In this document: positions 44,197 through 52,642 of the stretch, in pieces
Layout: every line of letters starts with the position of its first letter
How positions within the stretch are numbered: the first letter of the stretch is position 1
Assembly: GCF_042683165.1 (NCBI RefSeq)
Contig: NZ_JBHUIZ010000013.1
Span: forward strand, 62,001-126,000
DNA length: 64,000 nucleotides
Reading direction: 5' to 3'
Origin: Tigheibacillus halophilus
GTDB taxonomy: Bacteria; Bacillota; Bacilli; Bacillales; Amphibacillaceae
Notes under the pieces: model-generated
The model's database searches: none
Seen by the model: only the letters and a program-made list of their open reading frames with translations
What the model was told of the DNA's origin: nothing
Position numbers and translations under genes: made by a program

Positions 44197-44607
44197 AAGA
44201 GGGTGAGACAAAACCCTGGGAAATGTAAAAAAGTTGGACGGTACCATCTTGACATGGAACCGCCCAACTTTTTTTATCTGGCTTAGTAATTTCGTTGATT
44301 TGCACGCCAGGCGCCCCGACAAGGGGTGTGCAGGCGTTGGCGCAAAGGCCGTATGCAGCTTGCCTTCCCTCATGTACTTTCTAAGAAATTCACTTCCTGC
44401 GGGGTCTTCAGACTCGTGCTGGGACTGCGATTACGCTTCCCATCGAAAACCATTGTTCCCGCAGGACAAGGAACGCTTCGGCAGCATTCACATCGCACGC
44501 AAAAAAGCGAATTTCTTTTTCAAGGAGTCAGCCGCCTTTCGCTCCAATCAACTAGATGTGAAATGGCACTTTATAGCTGTTTTTGGATAGTTCTGTCCCA
44601 CCCTCTT
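44197..44607. repeat. 411-bp element with terminal inverted repeats
   Basis: Left end AAGAGGGTGAGACA (44197-44210) and right end TGTCCCACCCTCTT (44594-44607) are inverted repeats matching at 13 of 14 positions. Inside are a 21-bp hairpin (44227-44274) and GC-rich inverted segments (CCTGCGGGG near 44396 against TTCCCGCAGG near 44456) ending in CGCTCCAATCAACTAG. The ends resemble the GGGTGGGACA family of short interspersed repeats known in Firmicutes. It encodes no transposase and no credible protein. No target duplication is obvious. Confidence 0.72.
44227..44274. terminator. Strong bidirectional hairpin inside the repeat
   Basis: A 21-bp stem with two mismatches (44227-44247, 44254-44274), six-base loop, A run before and seven T after. 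It can terminate the dehydrogenase-permease operon and readthrough from the opposite side. Confidence 0.85.
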
Positions 44608-44613
44608 CTTAGA

Positions 44614-45411
44614 TTAACGATGATTCAAATGTTCGAATATCTCCAGGCCAATAGCAGATAAAGCGGTCATTGATGTGAAATCATCGCTCCCTTTTGAAAA
44701 AACAGCTGCGATAAAGGAGCGGTTTTGCACATAAAATATTCCGGCATCATGCCGGTAACCAGGGACCCAGCCTGTCTTATGGGCAAGCTGCCAGTCGATC
44801 GTTTCTTCCGGGTAACGATATTGCAGTTTGCCAGGCAAGGAGTCTCTGATTTGTTGTTTTTTCATTATTTCAATCATGTGGGCAGATGCTTCATTAGAAA
44901 CGATGCGGCCTTCATAGAGTTGCTCTAAAAAGATTGATATATCCTTTGCGGTGGTTACGTTTTCCGCCTTTCTACCAATAACATCAGACATCAATTTGTG
45001 ATGGATTTTGGATTGGTGCATACCTATTTCCTCGATCAATTCATTTATCAGTTCCATCCCGGCAAGGTCGATCAGGATATTTGTGGCAGTGTTGTCACTT
45101 TGAATGATCATCAGCATGACCAGATCGGAAATAGTGATTTCGGTGCCAGGAGACATATACTGCAATACGCCGGAACCGCCAACTATATCATCCTGCTGCA
45201 GTGCAATGGTGTCCTCGGGGTCAATTGCCTCATCTTCAAATCTTGAAAAGATGGCAGCCATCACCGGAAGTTTGATCATACTGGCCGGGTAGAAGGACAA
45301 CTCCGCTTCATTCTCCCACGTATCGCCAGATTGTAAGTCTTTCAGAACAACCCCCCATGTACCTCCGGCTTCAGAAATGATTGTTTGAATAGACGAAGTC
45401 ATCTTTTGCAC
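44614..45411 (-). CDS. Class A beta-lactamase-fold serine hydrolase
   Basis: A 265-residue penicillin-recognising protein with the three active-site motifs in order: SMIK (Ser44, Lys47), SDN (105-107) and KTG (212-214). It has no signal peptide or lipobox, and the omega-loop Glu of true class A enzymes (ExxLN) is not evident: the region reads RKAENVTTAKDIS. That argues for a peptidase or amide-hydrolase role rather than resistance, though a divergent beta-lactamase is possible. AGGAG is nine bases from GTG 45411; the TTG at 45417 is too close. Ends just outside the repeat element. Confidence 0.8.
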   Translation of the reverse strand: MQKMTSSIQTIISEAGGTWGVVLKDLQSGDTWENEAELSFYPASMIKLPVMAAIFSRFEDEAIDPEDTIALQQDDIVGGSGVLQYMSPGTEITISDLVMLMIIQSDNTATNILIDLAGMELINELIEEIGMHQSKIHHKLMSDVIGRKAENVTTAKDISIFLEQLYEGRIVSNEASAHMIEIMKKQQIRDSLPGKLQYRYPEETIDWQLAHKTGWVPGYRHDAGIFYVQNRSFIAAVFSKGSDDFTSMTALSAIGLEIFEHLNHR

Positions 45412-45554
45412 AGGCAACCGCTCCTTTTGATTGGAATAGAAAAAAGTAGGTGTAGGTTCTATTGTTTTGCAAACGCTTTATCACTTCATTGTAGCATTGG
45501 TTGCAGCAAAAGAAAATCAGTTTATCGAAAAGTACTTAGACAATCTTGCCCAAA

Positions 45555-45586
45555 AACCCCGGGCACCTATCATGGATGACCGGGTT
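45555..45586 (-). terminator. Terminator after trpB
   Basis: AACCCCGG (45555-45562) and CCGGGTT (45580-45586) pair; on the minus strand the stem is followed by TTTTTGGG. The rest of the gap (45412-45554) holds nothing I recognise beyond a weak cre-like TTTTGCAAACGCTTTA near 45463. Confidence 0.6.
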
Positions 45587-45621
45587 CATCCTCATGTATT
45601 CTCTATAGCATCGCGTAGATC

Positions 45622-46800
45622 CTAAAAAGCCTTCTTTTTCAACATCTCGAATACTTGACTGACATCCTTGTCGCCTCTGCCAGATAGGTTGACGATAATG
45701 GCATCGTCTGGCGCAAGCGTTTTTGCAAGCTTGATAGCCCCAGCAACTGCATGCGAGCTTTCCAAGGCTGGAATGATGCCTTCCGTTTTAGACAGCAGCT
45801 GGAATGCTTCCAGCGCTTCTTCACCGGTCACTGTCACGTATTCTGCGCGTTCTGTTGTTTTCAAGTAACTATGTTCCGGTCCTGCCCCCGGATAGTCCAA
45901 GCCTGCCGCAATGGAGTACGTCGGCTTCGGGTCGCCATTTTCATCCAATAGCGTGAGACATTTGAACCCGTGGAGCACTGCAGGGGTACCTTCTGTCATT
46001 GAGGCTGCTTCTGCTGGTTCAGCACCGATCAGCCTTACAGCAGGCTCATTGAGATAATGAGCAAACGCACCAATTGCATTACTTCCGCCCCCAACACATG
46101 CAACGACAGCGTTTGGCAATTTTCCTTCTTTTTTCAAAATCTGGTGCTTCGATTCTTCACTGATAATTGACTGGAAATATTTCACTATTTCGGGATACGG
46201 GTAGGGCCCCACCGCCGACCCAAGCAAATAAAATGTGTTTCTATGGTTTTCCATCAAATCAGCTAAAGCAGCATCGACAGCGTCCTTCAGTCTGCCTTGT
46301 CCGGTCTCGACCGGGATGACTTCCGCTCCAAGCAATTCCATGCGAAATACATTCAAAGCTTGTCTTTCTGTATCGACTTTTCCCATATAAACTGTGCAAG
46401 GAATGTTAAACATGGCACATGCTGTAGCAGTCGCAACGCCATGCTGGCCAGCCCCAGTTTCAGCGATGATACGTGTGGCTCCCATTCGCCTGGCAAGTAG
46501 GATTTGACCGATAGCATTATTGATTTTATGGGCACCTGTGTGATTTAAATCTTCTCTTTTTAAGTAAATCTTCGCACCGCCGACCTTTTTAGTAAGGTTC
46601 TTGGCATACGTCAACGGATTTTCGCGGCCGACATATTCTTGGAGGTAATAGCGGAACTCCTCCTGGAAATTCGAATCATTCTTATATAATTCAAACGTTT
46701 CGGCTAATGATGTCAAGACTTCTTGTAAATCATCGGGTACGAAACTCCCGCCAAATTCACCGTAAAACCCTTTAGCAACTATGCTCTGCTCTTGTGTCAT
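45622..46800 (-). CDS. trpB: Tryptophan synthase beta chain
   Basis: Joins indole and serine to tryptophan with pyridoxal phosphate. The 392-residue protein has FYGEFGGSFVPD, GRENPLT, KREDLNHTGAHKINNAIGQ with the PLP Lys, ETGAGQHGVATAT, the phosphate loop GGGSNAIG, GLDYPGAGPEHSYLK and LSGRGDKD, all TrpB1 features. No trpA or other trp gene is adjacent, so it is an orphan copy. ATG 46800 is chosen (family start TQEQSIVAKG); an in-frame ATG at 46827 has no site. No T-box or TRAP leader is visible upstream. Confidence 0.9.
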   Translation of the reverse strand: MTQEQSIVAKGFYGEFGGSFVPDDLQEVLTSLAETFELYKNDSNFQEEFRYYLQEYVGRENPLTYAKNLTKKVGGAKIYLKREDLNHTGAHKINNAIGQILLARRMGATRIIAETGAGQHGVATATACAMFNIPCTVYMGKVDTERQALNVFRMELLGAEVIPVETGQGRLKDAVDAALADLMENHRNTFYLLGSAVGPYPYPEIVKYFQSIISEESKHQILKKEGKLPNAVVACVGGGSNAIGAFAHYLNEPAVRLIGAEPAEAASMTEGTPAVLHGFKCLTLLDENGDPKPTYSIAAGLDYPGAGPEHSYLKTTERAEYVTVTGEEALEAFQLLSKTEGIIPALESSHAVAGAIKLAKTLAPDDAIIVNLSGRGDKDVSQVFEMLKKKAF

Positions 46801-47200
46801 TTCTCTTCTCAGCTCCTCTGTAATCATCAGTATCTTATGGATACTTGTTTCGCTATTTTACCAGTTTGTAAGGATTTTGCAAGGAAGGAACAAAATAATT
46901 TGATAATGGAGGGTGTTATTGTCATTCTTTACTTACACTTCACTTATTTTCAAAGAGAATTGCATGATGCCTCATAGTGATCAGTGACACTTGGAAAGAT
47001 GGCGGAAATATCCTGAAATCTGATTGTGCAGATGGTATGATGAAAATGTGAAGGTGGAATGAAAATGAACAGGCATTTAAAATTTGCTGCCAATGAAAGG
47101 CAAACATGATGAATAAAAAAGGGAATCGGGTTCGGGAAATGGAAACATGCAGTTACAAGCGAACCCTGGTTCACTACTTATTTTTTGGAGGTATCTACAG
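46801..47200. other. Divergent intergenic region
   Basis: About 400 bp between trpB (minus) and the TIM-barrel-like gene (plus). No T-box element, riboswitch or extra gene that I can support; only short frames without ribosome sites. Promoters for both genes must lie here but none has both boxes convincing. Confidence 0.4.
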
Positions 47201-48109
47201 ATGAAAAGACTCTTATCTTGCACTGCATCCGATTTTGATAAGATGGACGGTAAACAATTGAAACAAGCGATTGCTGCTTCGGAAGGCAGAGTTGTTTTAT
47301 CCGAAGTGATTCCTACAACCGCGCCGCTTTTTGGTGAAGTAAGTAATGCGGAATTGACTGTTGCCTTTGGAGCAGATTTAGTATTGCTGAATCATATCGA
47401 TCTTTTCCACCCCCGCATTTTAGGGTGGGAATCTGAACACGAATTTCATAGACTGCAGGAATTCAAGCATATGCTTGGTCGGCCACTCGGTGTCAATTTG
47501 GAGCCGGTGGATGATCATGCAGATGCAGTGGAGGACTTGGCTCAAGTAGAGAAAGGGCGTCTGGCAACCGATGATACTTTTCATGCGGTGAAGCAGGCTG
47601 GATTGGATTTTGTTTGCCTAACCGGCAATCCGCAATCAGGTGTAACGAATGAGAAAATTGGCGAGGCGATAAAAACTGGTAAACGTATTCTTGGTGATGA
47701 TTGTTTGATTATAGCAGGAAAAATGCATGGATCAGGTATTGCGGGGGAAGGGGATGCCGGAATTCTCACCAAAAATGTCATTGATGGATTCGCCATCGCA
47801 GGGGCTGACATTATTTTATTCCCATCTCCCGGCACAGTACCCGGAGTGGATGCCAATCTGGCGGGAAGCTGGGTAAAACGTATCAAAGAAAATGGATGCC
47901 TGGCCATGTCGGCAATTGGTACAAGTCAGGAAGGTGCAGATGAGCAAACCATCCGTCAAATTGCATTGTATAACAAGATGATAGGTGCCGATATCCACCA
48001 TATTGGAGATGGAGGATATACGGGAGTTGCTGCACCAGAAAATATTATTGCCTACTCCATCGCGATTCGCGGGAGACGACACACCTATATTAGAATGGCC
48101 AGGAGATGA
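47201..48109 (+). CDS. TIM-barrel-like protein (DUF7916-type), function unknown
   Basis: A 302-residue protein beginning MKRLLSCTASDFDKMDGKQLKQAIAASEGRVVLSE, then TTAPLFGEVSNAELTVAFGADLVLLNHID. The repeated strand-helix pattern, Gly-rich loops (IIAGKMHGSGIAGEGD; SPGTVPGVD) and C-terminal IHHIGDGGYTGVAAPENI suggest a TIM-barrel phosphate-binding fold. I believe such proteins are grouped as DUF7916 and often misnamed haloacid dehalogenase-like; some lie beside PTS genes. No PTS gene is here. GGAGGT precedes ATG 47201; a longer in-frame start at 47147 has no site. Confidence 0.6.
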   Translation: MKRLLSCTASDFDKMDGKQLKQAIAASEGRVVLSEVIPTTAPLFGEVSNAELTVAFGADLVLLNHIDLFHPRILGWESEHEFHRLQEFKHMLGRPLGVNLEPVDDHADAVEDLAQVEKGRLATDDTFHAVKQAGLDFVCLTGNPQSGVTNEKIGEAIKTGKRILGDDCLIIAGKMHGSGIAGEGDAGILTKNVIDGFAIAGADIILFPSPGTVPGVDANLAGSWVKRIKENGCLAMSAIGTSQEGADEQTIRQIALYNKMIGADIHHIGDGGYTGVAAPENIIAYSIAIRGRRHTYIRMARR

Positions 48110-48254
48110 TTGAATGTTTGGGAAATGTATTGCTTTGCATTCAGCGCAGTGTGGCGAGTGAAAACGATTCGTCTGATAAGGAACGGAACTCTGATGGCTG
48201 TCGGCAAGCGGAAGGGTAGGGCACGTAAAATGGTTTTTAATGGCAATCGGCTCT

Positions 48255-48282
48255 TTGATTGTCCTATAATAATAAGCATAAT
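48255..48282 (+). promoter_or_regulatory. Promoter of the ABC1-kinase gene
   Basis: TTGATT (48255-48260), 16 bases, CATAAT (48277-48282), 30 bases before the start codon. Confidence 0.5.
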
Positions 48283-48311
48283 AGCAAGTTCGTTGAGGTG
48301 GAGGTGAGTGA

Positions 48312-49985
48312 ATGCTTGGTAAAAGATTGCGGCATACAAAGCGCTATCAGGAAATTATCAATGTTTTTTTAAAAAATGGATTCAGTCATTTTCTTTACCG
48401 GCTTGGGTTGACCAGGAGTGCGTCTTCAGGACGCCATACAGATGCTGCGATAAATATGAATATGCAGGATATTGGTAAAAAACTTTGTCATACATTCCAA
48501 GAGCTTGGTCCTACTTTTATCAAATTGGGCCAGATTGCCAGCACACGCCGTGACAGTATTCCTCCTGAAATCGCCAGGGAACTGGAAAAGCTGCAAGACG
48601 AAGCTGTTTCCATCCCTTTCGAAGAAATAAAAGCCTTGATTGAAAAAGAGCTGGATGACAATCTGAATAATCTTTTTGTAGAATTTTCCGAGAAACCACT
48701 GGCAACTGCCTCAATTGGCCAGGTTCATACGGCGCATTTACTTACCGGGGAAGAGGTAGCGATAAAAATCCAGCGTCCGGGTATCCGGCGTTCTATTGAA
48801 GTGGACCTGGAAATCCTCCAAGGAATTGCGAGAATGATGGAAGCACGCATTAGCTGGGCCAAGACGTACCACATCCGCGAGCGAATCGGAGAGTTTATAG
48901 ACTCCTTGCATGACGAGCTGGATTATATGGTGGAGGGGCGTAATGCGGAGCGGATCGCCAAGCGATTCAAACGTCAAAATAGTGTCCATATCCCCCATAT
49001 ATATTGGGACTTTTCGACCAAAAAAATCCTGACAATGGAACGAATCACCGGTATTAAAATCAGTAAAATCGATTTATTGAAAGAGAAGGGCTATGATTTG
49101 AAACTTATTGCCAATCGACTGGCAGATGCGATGTTTCAACAGGTGCTGGATGATGGATTTTTTCATGCTGATCCGCATGCAGGTAATATTTTCGTCATGC
49201 CGGGCAACGTTGTATCACTCATTGATTTCGGTATGATGGGACGCTTGAGTGAAGATATGCGTCATTATTTTGCTGCTTTGCTGATTCATCTGCAGCGGGG
49301 CAGCCCTAAGGGAATCATCAAAACGTTTTCTGATATGGATATATTGGAAGATGATACGGATATGCACGCACTGCACAAGGACTTGGAAAATCTGATTGCG
49401 AAGTATTATGATGTTTCACTCATTCAATACAGCCTCGGACAAGTGATTTTGGAAATTTTCATGATTGCCTACAAGCATCGTGTCAAAATACCTAATGATA
49501 TTACGATGCTGGCAAAGGCTATATTGACACTGGAAGATATCATGCATCAGGTCGACCCGGAGTTCAGTATTATGAAAGCTGTTGAGCCATACGGAAAGAA
49601 AATACTTAAGAAGCGCTATAACCCGAAAACCATCGCAGCTACTGCCTGGGATAAGCTGATAGAGAATGCGGAGATTGTGGGGGAGTTACCCAAAAATATT
49701 CGGGATATGACCACGACAATCAAAAAAGGCAGGTTGCGATTCGATATTCATGTCAGTGATTTACAGACATTCTTAAAACGGCTGGATAAAATCAGCAATC
49801 GTATATCTTTCAGTATTATTCTGCTCTCCTTCAGTATTTTAATGGTCGGGTTGATTATCGGTTCGGCAATTGCCGGGCAGACAACAGTTTTATGGAAACT
49901 GCCGGTTATTGAAATCGGTTCAGTGATTGCGATCCTCATGTTTCTATTACTTGTACTGACCATCATCCGATCTGGAAAGATGTAA
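48312..49985 (+). CDS. ABC1/UbiB (AarF) family atypical kinase
   Basis: A 557-residue UbiB-family protein: LGPTFIKLGQIASTR (KxGQ motif), ATASIGQVHTAHL (Ala-rich nucleotide loop), VAIKIQRPG, FFHADPHAGNIFV and LIDFGMMGRL, then two C-terminal membrane segments (SFSIILLSFSILMVGLIIGSAIA; IEIGSVIAILMFLLLVLTII). The family supports ubiquinone biosynthesis in Proteobacteria. Bacillaceae use menaquinone, so the role here is unclear; general isoprenoid-lipid handling is inference. RBS GGTGGAGGTGAG before ATG 48312. Confidence 0.9.
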   Translation: MLGKRLRHTKRYQEIINVFLKNGFSHFLYRLGLTRSASSGRHTDAAINMNMQDIGKKLCHTFQELGPTFIKLGQIASTRRDSIPPEIARELEKLQDEAVSIPFEEIKALIEKELDDNLNNLFVEFSEKPLATASIGQVHTAHLLTGEEVAIKIQRPGIRRSIEVDLEILQGIARMMEARISWAKTYHIRERIGEFIDSLHDELDYMVEGRNAERIAKRFKRQNSVHIPHIYWDFSTKKILTMERITGIKISKIDLLKEKGYDLKLIANRLADAMFQQVLDDGFFHADPHAGNIFVMPGNVVSLIDFGMMGRLSEDMRHYFAALLIHLQRGSPKGIIKTFSDMDILEDDTDMHALHKDLENLIAKYYDVSLIQYSLGQVILEIFMIAYKHRVKIPNDITMLAKAILTLEDIMHQVDPEFSIMKAVEPYGKKILKKRYNPKTIAATAWDKLIENAEIVGELPKNIRDMTTTIKKGRLRFDIHVSDLQTFLKRLDKISNRISFSIILLSFSILMVGLIIGSAIAGQTTVLWKLPVIEIGSVIAILMFLLLVLTIIRSGKM

Positions 49986-50003
49986 ATGGCATGGTTTATA
50001 TGA

Positions 50004-50045
50004 AAACAGTAAAAGAGACCAATTAGGGCCTCTCTTTTACTGTTT
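50004..50045. terminator. Bidirectional terminator between UbiB and FAD-Rieske genes
   Basis: Perfect 15-bp stem AAACAGTAAAAGAGA (50004-50018) / TCTCTTTTACTGTTT (50031-50045); its end overlaps the stop codon of the converging gene. Confidence 0.85.
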
Positions 50046-51561
50046 ATTTTTGGTTAGCTTTAGCGAGCGGTTCTTTTGCAGGTCCCTCCAATACCTCACC
50101 TGTTGCGGTAAAACGGGAACCATGGCAAGGGCAATCCCATGTTTGATCGCCATCATTCCAATTTAGATCACATCCCAGGTGGGTACAAGCCAAATCCAAA
50201 TGATGCAATGCACCATCATCATCTTTATAGATTCCAATTTTTTTATCGTCTTTTTCGATGACCGTGGCTTGCTGTCGGGTTAAATTTTCTACAGTCGCCG
50301 CTGTTTGGGCTTCCGCAAGTTCTTCCTCCATGTTCTTCTGTTCCGGCACGTTTTCCCTAATATCGGGAATGTCACGACGGGGATAATAAAGACCGCTATA
50401 TGGATTTTCCTGATTAGCAATGAGGTCTTTAAGCAATTGTGCTCCTGTTACGGCGTTTGCTAATCCCCATTTGCTAAAACCTGTAGCTGTATACATATTC
50501 GATTTTTGCGGATGCAGCTGGCCGATGTATGGAACCCTGTCCGATGTGATCAAATCATGAGATGACCAGCGAAAAATGGCATCCGAGGTACCAAAAGTTT
50601 TTTCTGCGAACTGGCGGATGTCTTCATAACGTTCCATTTCTGAATGTTCGTCCCCAATGGTGTGGCTTTGTCCGCCAACCAGAAGGTAATCATCCGAGCC
50701 ATTGGTCATTTTACGGAAGGTGCGGCTTGGGGTATCAGCGTTGATATACATGCCATCCGGGTATTCCTGGTCTGCTTTGAATGCTAGTGCGTAGGACATT
50801 TCCGGGCGCATATTCGTATAAAAATTATCAGGGTCTATTGCTGGGAAGTGAGTGGCAAATATGACATCCTTGCACATGACAGTTTTTCCTAAGTTTGTTT
50901 GTAAAGTGATTTTATTGTCTTGAAGTGCTTCCGTTACCATCGTGTGCTCAAATATTTTCACATCCCATTTTTCCAGCACACGCAGGAGACCATTTAAAAA
51001 AGCAGCAGGGTGAAACTGTGCTTGCTTTTCCATTTTCACTGCAGCTGCAATTTCCAGATTCACTGGTAATTTCCGAATAAGCTTACCTGGGATGCCTAGC
51101 TTTTTGTATGCTTCTGCTTCTTTTTCAAATTTGGAAACCAGATTTTGCTGCTGTGTATATACGAAAGCGTCTTGCTCAGTCAAGCCGCAATCAATCTGTT
51201 CTTCCTGGGCAATCTCTTTTATCATTGCGAGCCCTTGCATATTCGCCTGGTAAAAAAGCTTGGCCACTTCCTGACCATAGCGGTTGATCAGCTCATCGTA
51301 AATTAAATTATGCTGGGCCGACAATTTGGCAGTTGTATAACCGGTGGTGCCGCTTAGCATTTCTCTAGCCTCCAGCAAGGCAATTTTTTTGCCATCCTTT
51401 GCAAGCATATATGCTGAAACGATACCTGCCATCCCGCCGCCTGCAATGGCCACGTCAACTTCCGTATCCTCATTCAGCTGCTGAAAATGCAATTGTTCAT
51501 CCATTTCGCGCCAAAAAGATTTTCTTTCGTTTGGCAGTTTTGAGTAGTGGTTTTCTGTCAT
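50044..51561 (-). CDS. FAD-dependent oxidoreductase with C-terminal Rieske domain
   Basis: A 505-residue fusion. The N-terminal DAO-type flavin domain has VAIAGGGMAGIVSAYMLAKDG and SGTTGYTTAKLSAQHNL. The C-terminal Rieske [2Fe-2S] domain has Cys459-Thr-His461 with Cys464, and Cys477-Pro-Cys479-His480, so both ligand pairs and the disulfide cysteines are intact. Homologues occur in many Bacillus as putative Rieske oxidoreductases; the substrate is unknown. GGAGG precedes ATG 51561; upstream ATGs at 51582 and 51579 overlap that site. Confidence 0.88.
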   Translation of the reverse strand: MTENHYSKLPNERKSFWREMDEQLHFQQLNEDTEVDVAIAGGGMAGIVSAYMLAKDGKKIALLEAREMLSGTTGYTTAKLSAQHNLIYDELINRYGQEVAKLFYQANMQGLAMIKEIAQEEQIDCGLTEQDAFVYTQQQNLVSKFEKEAEAYKKLGIPGKLIRKLPVNLEIAAAVKMEKQAQFHPAAFLNGLLRVLEKWDVKIFEHTMVTEALQDNKITLQTNLGKTVMCKDVIFATHFPAIDPDNFYTNMRPEMSYALAFKADQEYPDGMYINADTPSRTFRKMTNGSDDYLLVGGQSHTIGDEHSEMERYEDIRQFAEKTFGTSDAIFRWSSHDLITSDRVPYIGQLHPQKSNMYTATGFSKWGLANAVTGAQLLKDLIANQENPYSGLYYPRRDIPDIRENVPEQKNMEEELAEAQTAATVENLTRQQATVIEKDDKKIGIYKDDDGALHHLDLACTHLGCDLNWNDGDQTWDCPCHGSRFTATGEVLEGPAKEPLAKANQK

Positions 51562-51787
51562 TTTAAATCCCTCCATCATCAATAGATACTTTGTCCATCA
51601 CATTCCTGTTTTGCATAAGTATTAAACGTTTATGCCGGGATCATCGGTATCGCTGAAAGATAATGACAAATATAAGTGATAAAAGAAACAGCCGCTGCGT
51701 GAAATGGAATAGATAGATATTGCCCGGGAAATTCACGTTCGTTTTATGCAAAATAAGCAGACAAACGTCACATGTACATAAGAATAA

Positions 51788-51811
51788 GGCATCTGCCTGT
51801 GCAGATGCCTA
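51788..51811 (-). terminator. Terminator after YtkA-like gene
   Basis: GGCATCTGC (51788-51796), loop CTGT, GCAGATGCC (51801-51809); on the minus strand followed by TTATTCTTAT. The stem overlaps the stop codon. The gap 51562-51787 upstream of the FAD-Rieske gene is otherwise empty. Confidence 0.7.
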
Positions 51812-52576
51812 GTTTACTTTCAATGTATGTTCTTCCTGTTCATGAAGCTCACCATGTTGTATGTGAATTTTTACATGGTATGTTCCGCTGCTGGTAAAAA
51901 CATGCTTTGCTGTATAAGCGTCTTTTTTTTGCTCGGCATCAATGAATTCATGGTTGCTGCTCTTACCTTTCCAGATTTCCAATCGTACCTTCGCATCTTG
52001 CAATGGCTGCTTGTTGAGGTTTATATGTACCATCAGGTTCGCATCTTTTCCAGCTTTTGGTTTATCAGGCGCCATAAAATGTATGGAAACACCATTCCCT
52101 TGACCACTATCCATTTTTTCATGGTGGTGGTTATTCGCAGCTGTGTGTTTCTTTTTCTCCTTCACCTTTCCAATCGTGATCTGCTGCATTGGCATCGTAT
52201 GCTGTGTTTTAGCATCAACATGGACTTGGACACTGTATACAGCATCTTTGTCAAAGGTGGTCTCGATACTGTAAGAGCCGTCTTTATTGTTTTTCGCTTC
52301 GATCATGTGGCTTGTTTTTTCTTTATCACCGTCGACCCATACTTCATATTTTACTTCATCCGCATCGGTGACTTTTTCATCTCCATATGTGACATTCGTT
52401 TTTAGTTTGATTTTTTCACCTTTATCAGCATGATCAGGCACATGCAAGGAAGCCTTTAAAACATCGAGCTGATCTATCTCACCGTTGGCTTTCTCACTGT
52501 TACTGGCACCGCAGGCAGAAAGCAGCATCAAAACAAACAGGGTATGCATAACAAACAGGCCGTTTTTCTTCATCAT
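51809..52576 (-). CDS. YtkA/FixH-like lipoprotein, two domains
   Basis: A 255-residue lipoprotein: signal peptide with lipobox LSAC (Cys22), then two beta-sandwich YtkA-like repeats. Repeat 1 has ADKGEKIKLKTNVTYGDEKV and YEVWVDGDKEKTSHM; repeat 2 has APDKPKAGKDANLMVHINLNKQPLQDAKVRLEIWKG. The linker carries NNHHHEKMDSG, and Met/His-rich TQHTMPMQQ ends repeat 1, suggesting copper binding. It is 66 bases downstream of the SCO gene, so a shared role in copper delivery to cytochrome oxidase is likely (inference). GGAGGG precedes two adjacent ATGs (52576, 52573). Confidence 0.8.
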   Translation of the reverse strand: MMKKNGLFVMHTLFVLMLLSACGASNSEKANGEIDQLDVLKASLHVPDHADKGEKIKLKTNVTYGDEKVTDADEVKYEVWVDGDKEKTSHMIEAKNNKDGSYSIETTFDKDAVYSVQVHVDAKTQHTMPMQQITIGKVKEKKKHTAANNHHHEKMDSGQGNGVSIHFMAPDKPKAGKDANLMVHINLNKQPLQDAKVRLEIWKGKSSNHEFIDAEQKKDAYTAKHVFTSSGTYHVKIHIQHGELHEQEEHTLKVN

Positions 52577-52642
52577 GTATCCCTCCCCAGTCGTACGGAT
52601 CCACTCATAGCTAGCCGGGTGGTGGCTAATGGTTGATTACTG

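Noticed and set aside
44234..44661. Two plus-strand frames of about 110-118 codons inside the repeat
   Set aside because: They translate the hairpin and GC-rich palindromes of the repeat, lack ribosome sites and run into the terminator or opposite gene.
46801..47200. Search for a T-box or Trp leader before trpB
   Set aside because: No AGGGTGGNACCGCG-type motif on the minus strand and no terminator/antiterminator pair.
51827..52405. 192-codon plus-strand frame
   Set aside because: Antisense to the YtkA-like lipoprotein gene; hydrophobic, no ribosome site, no homology recognised.
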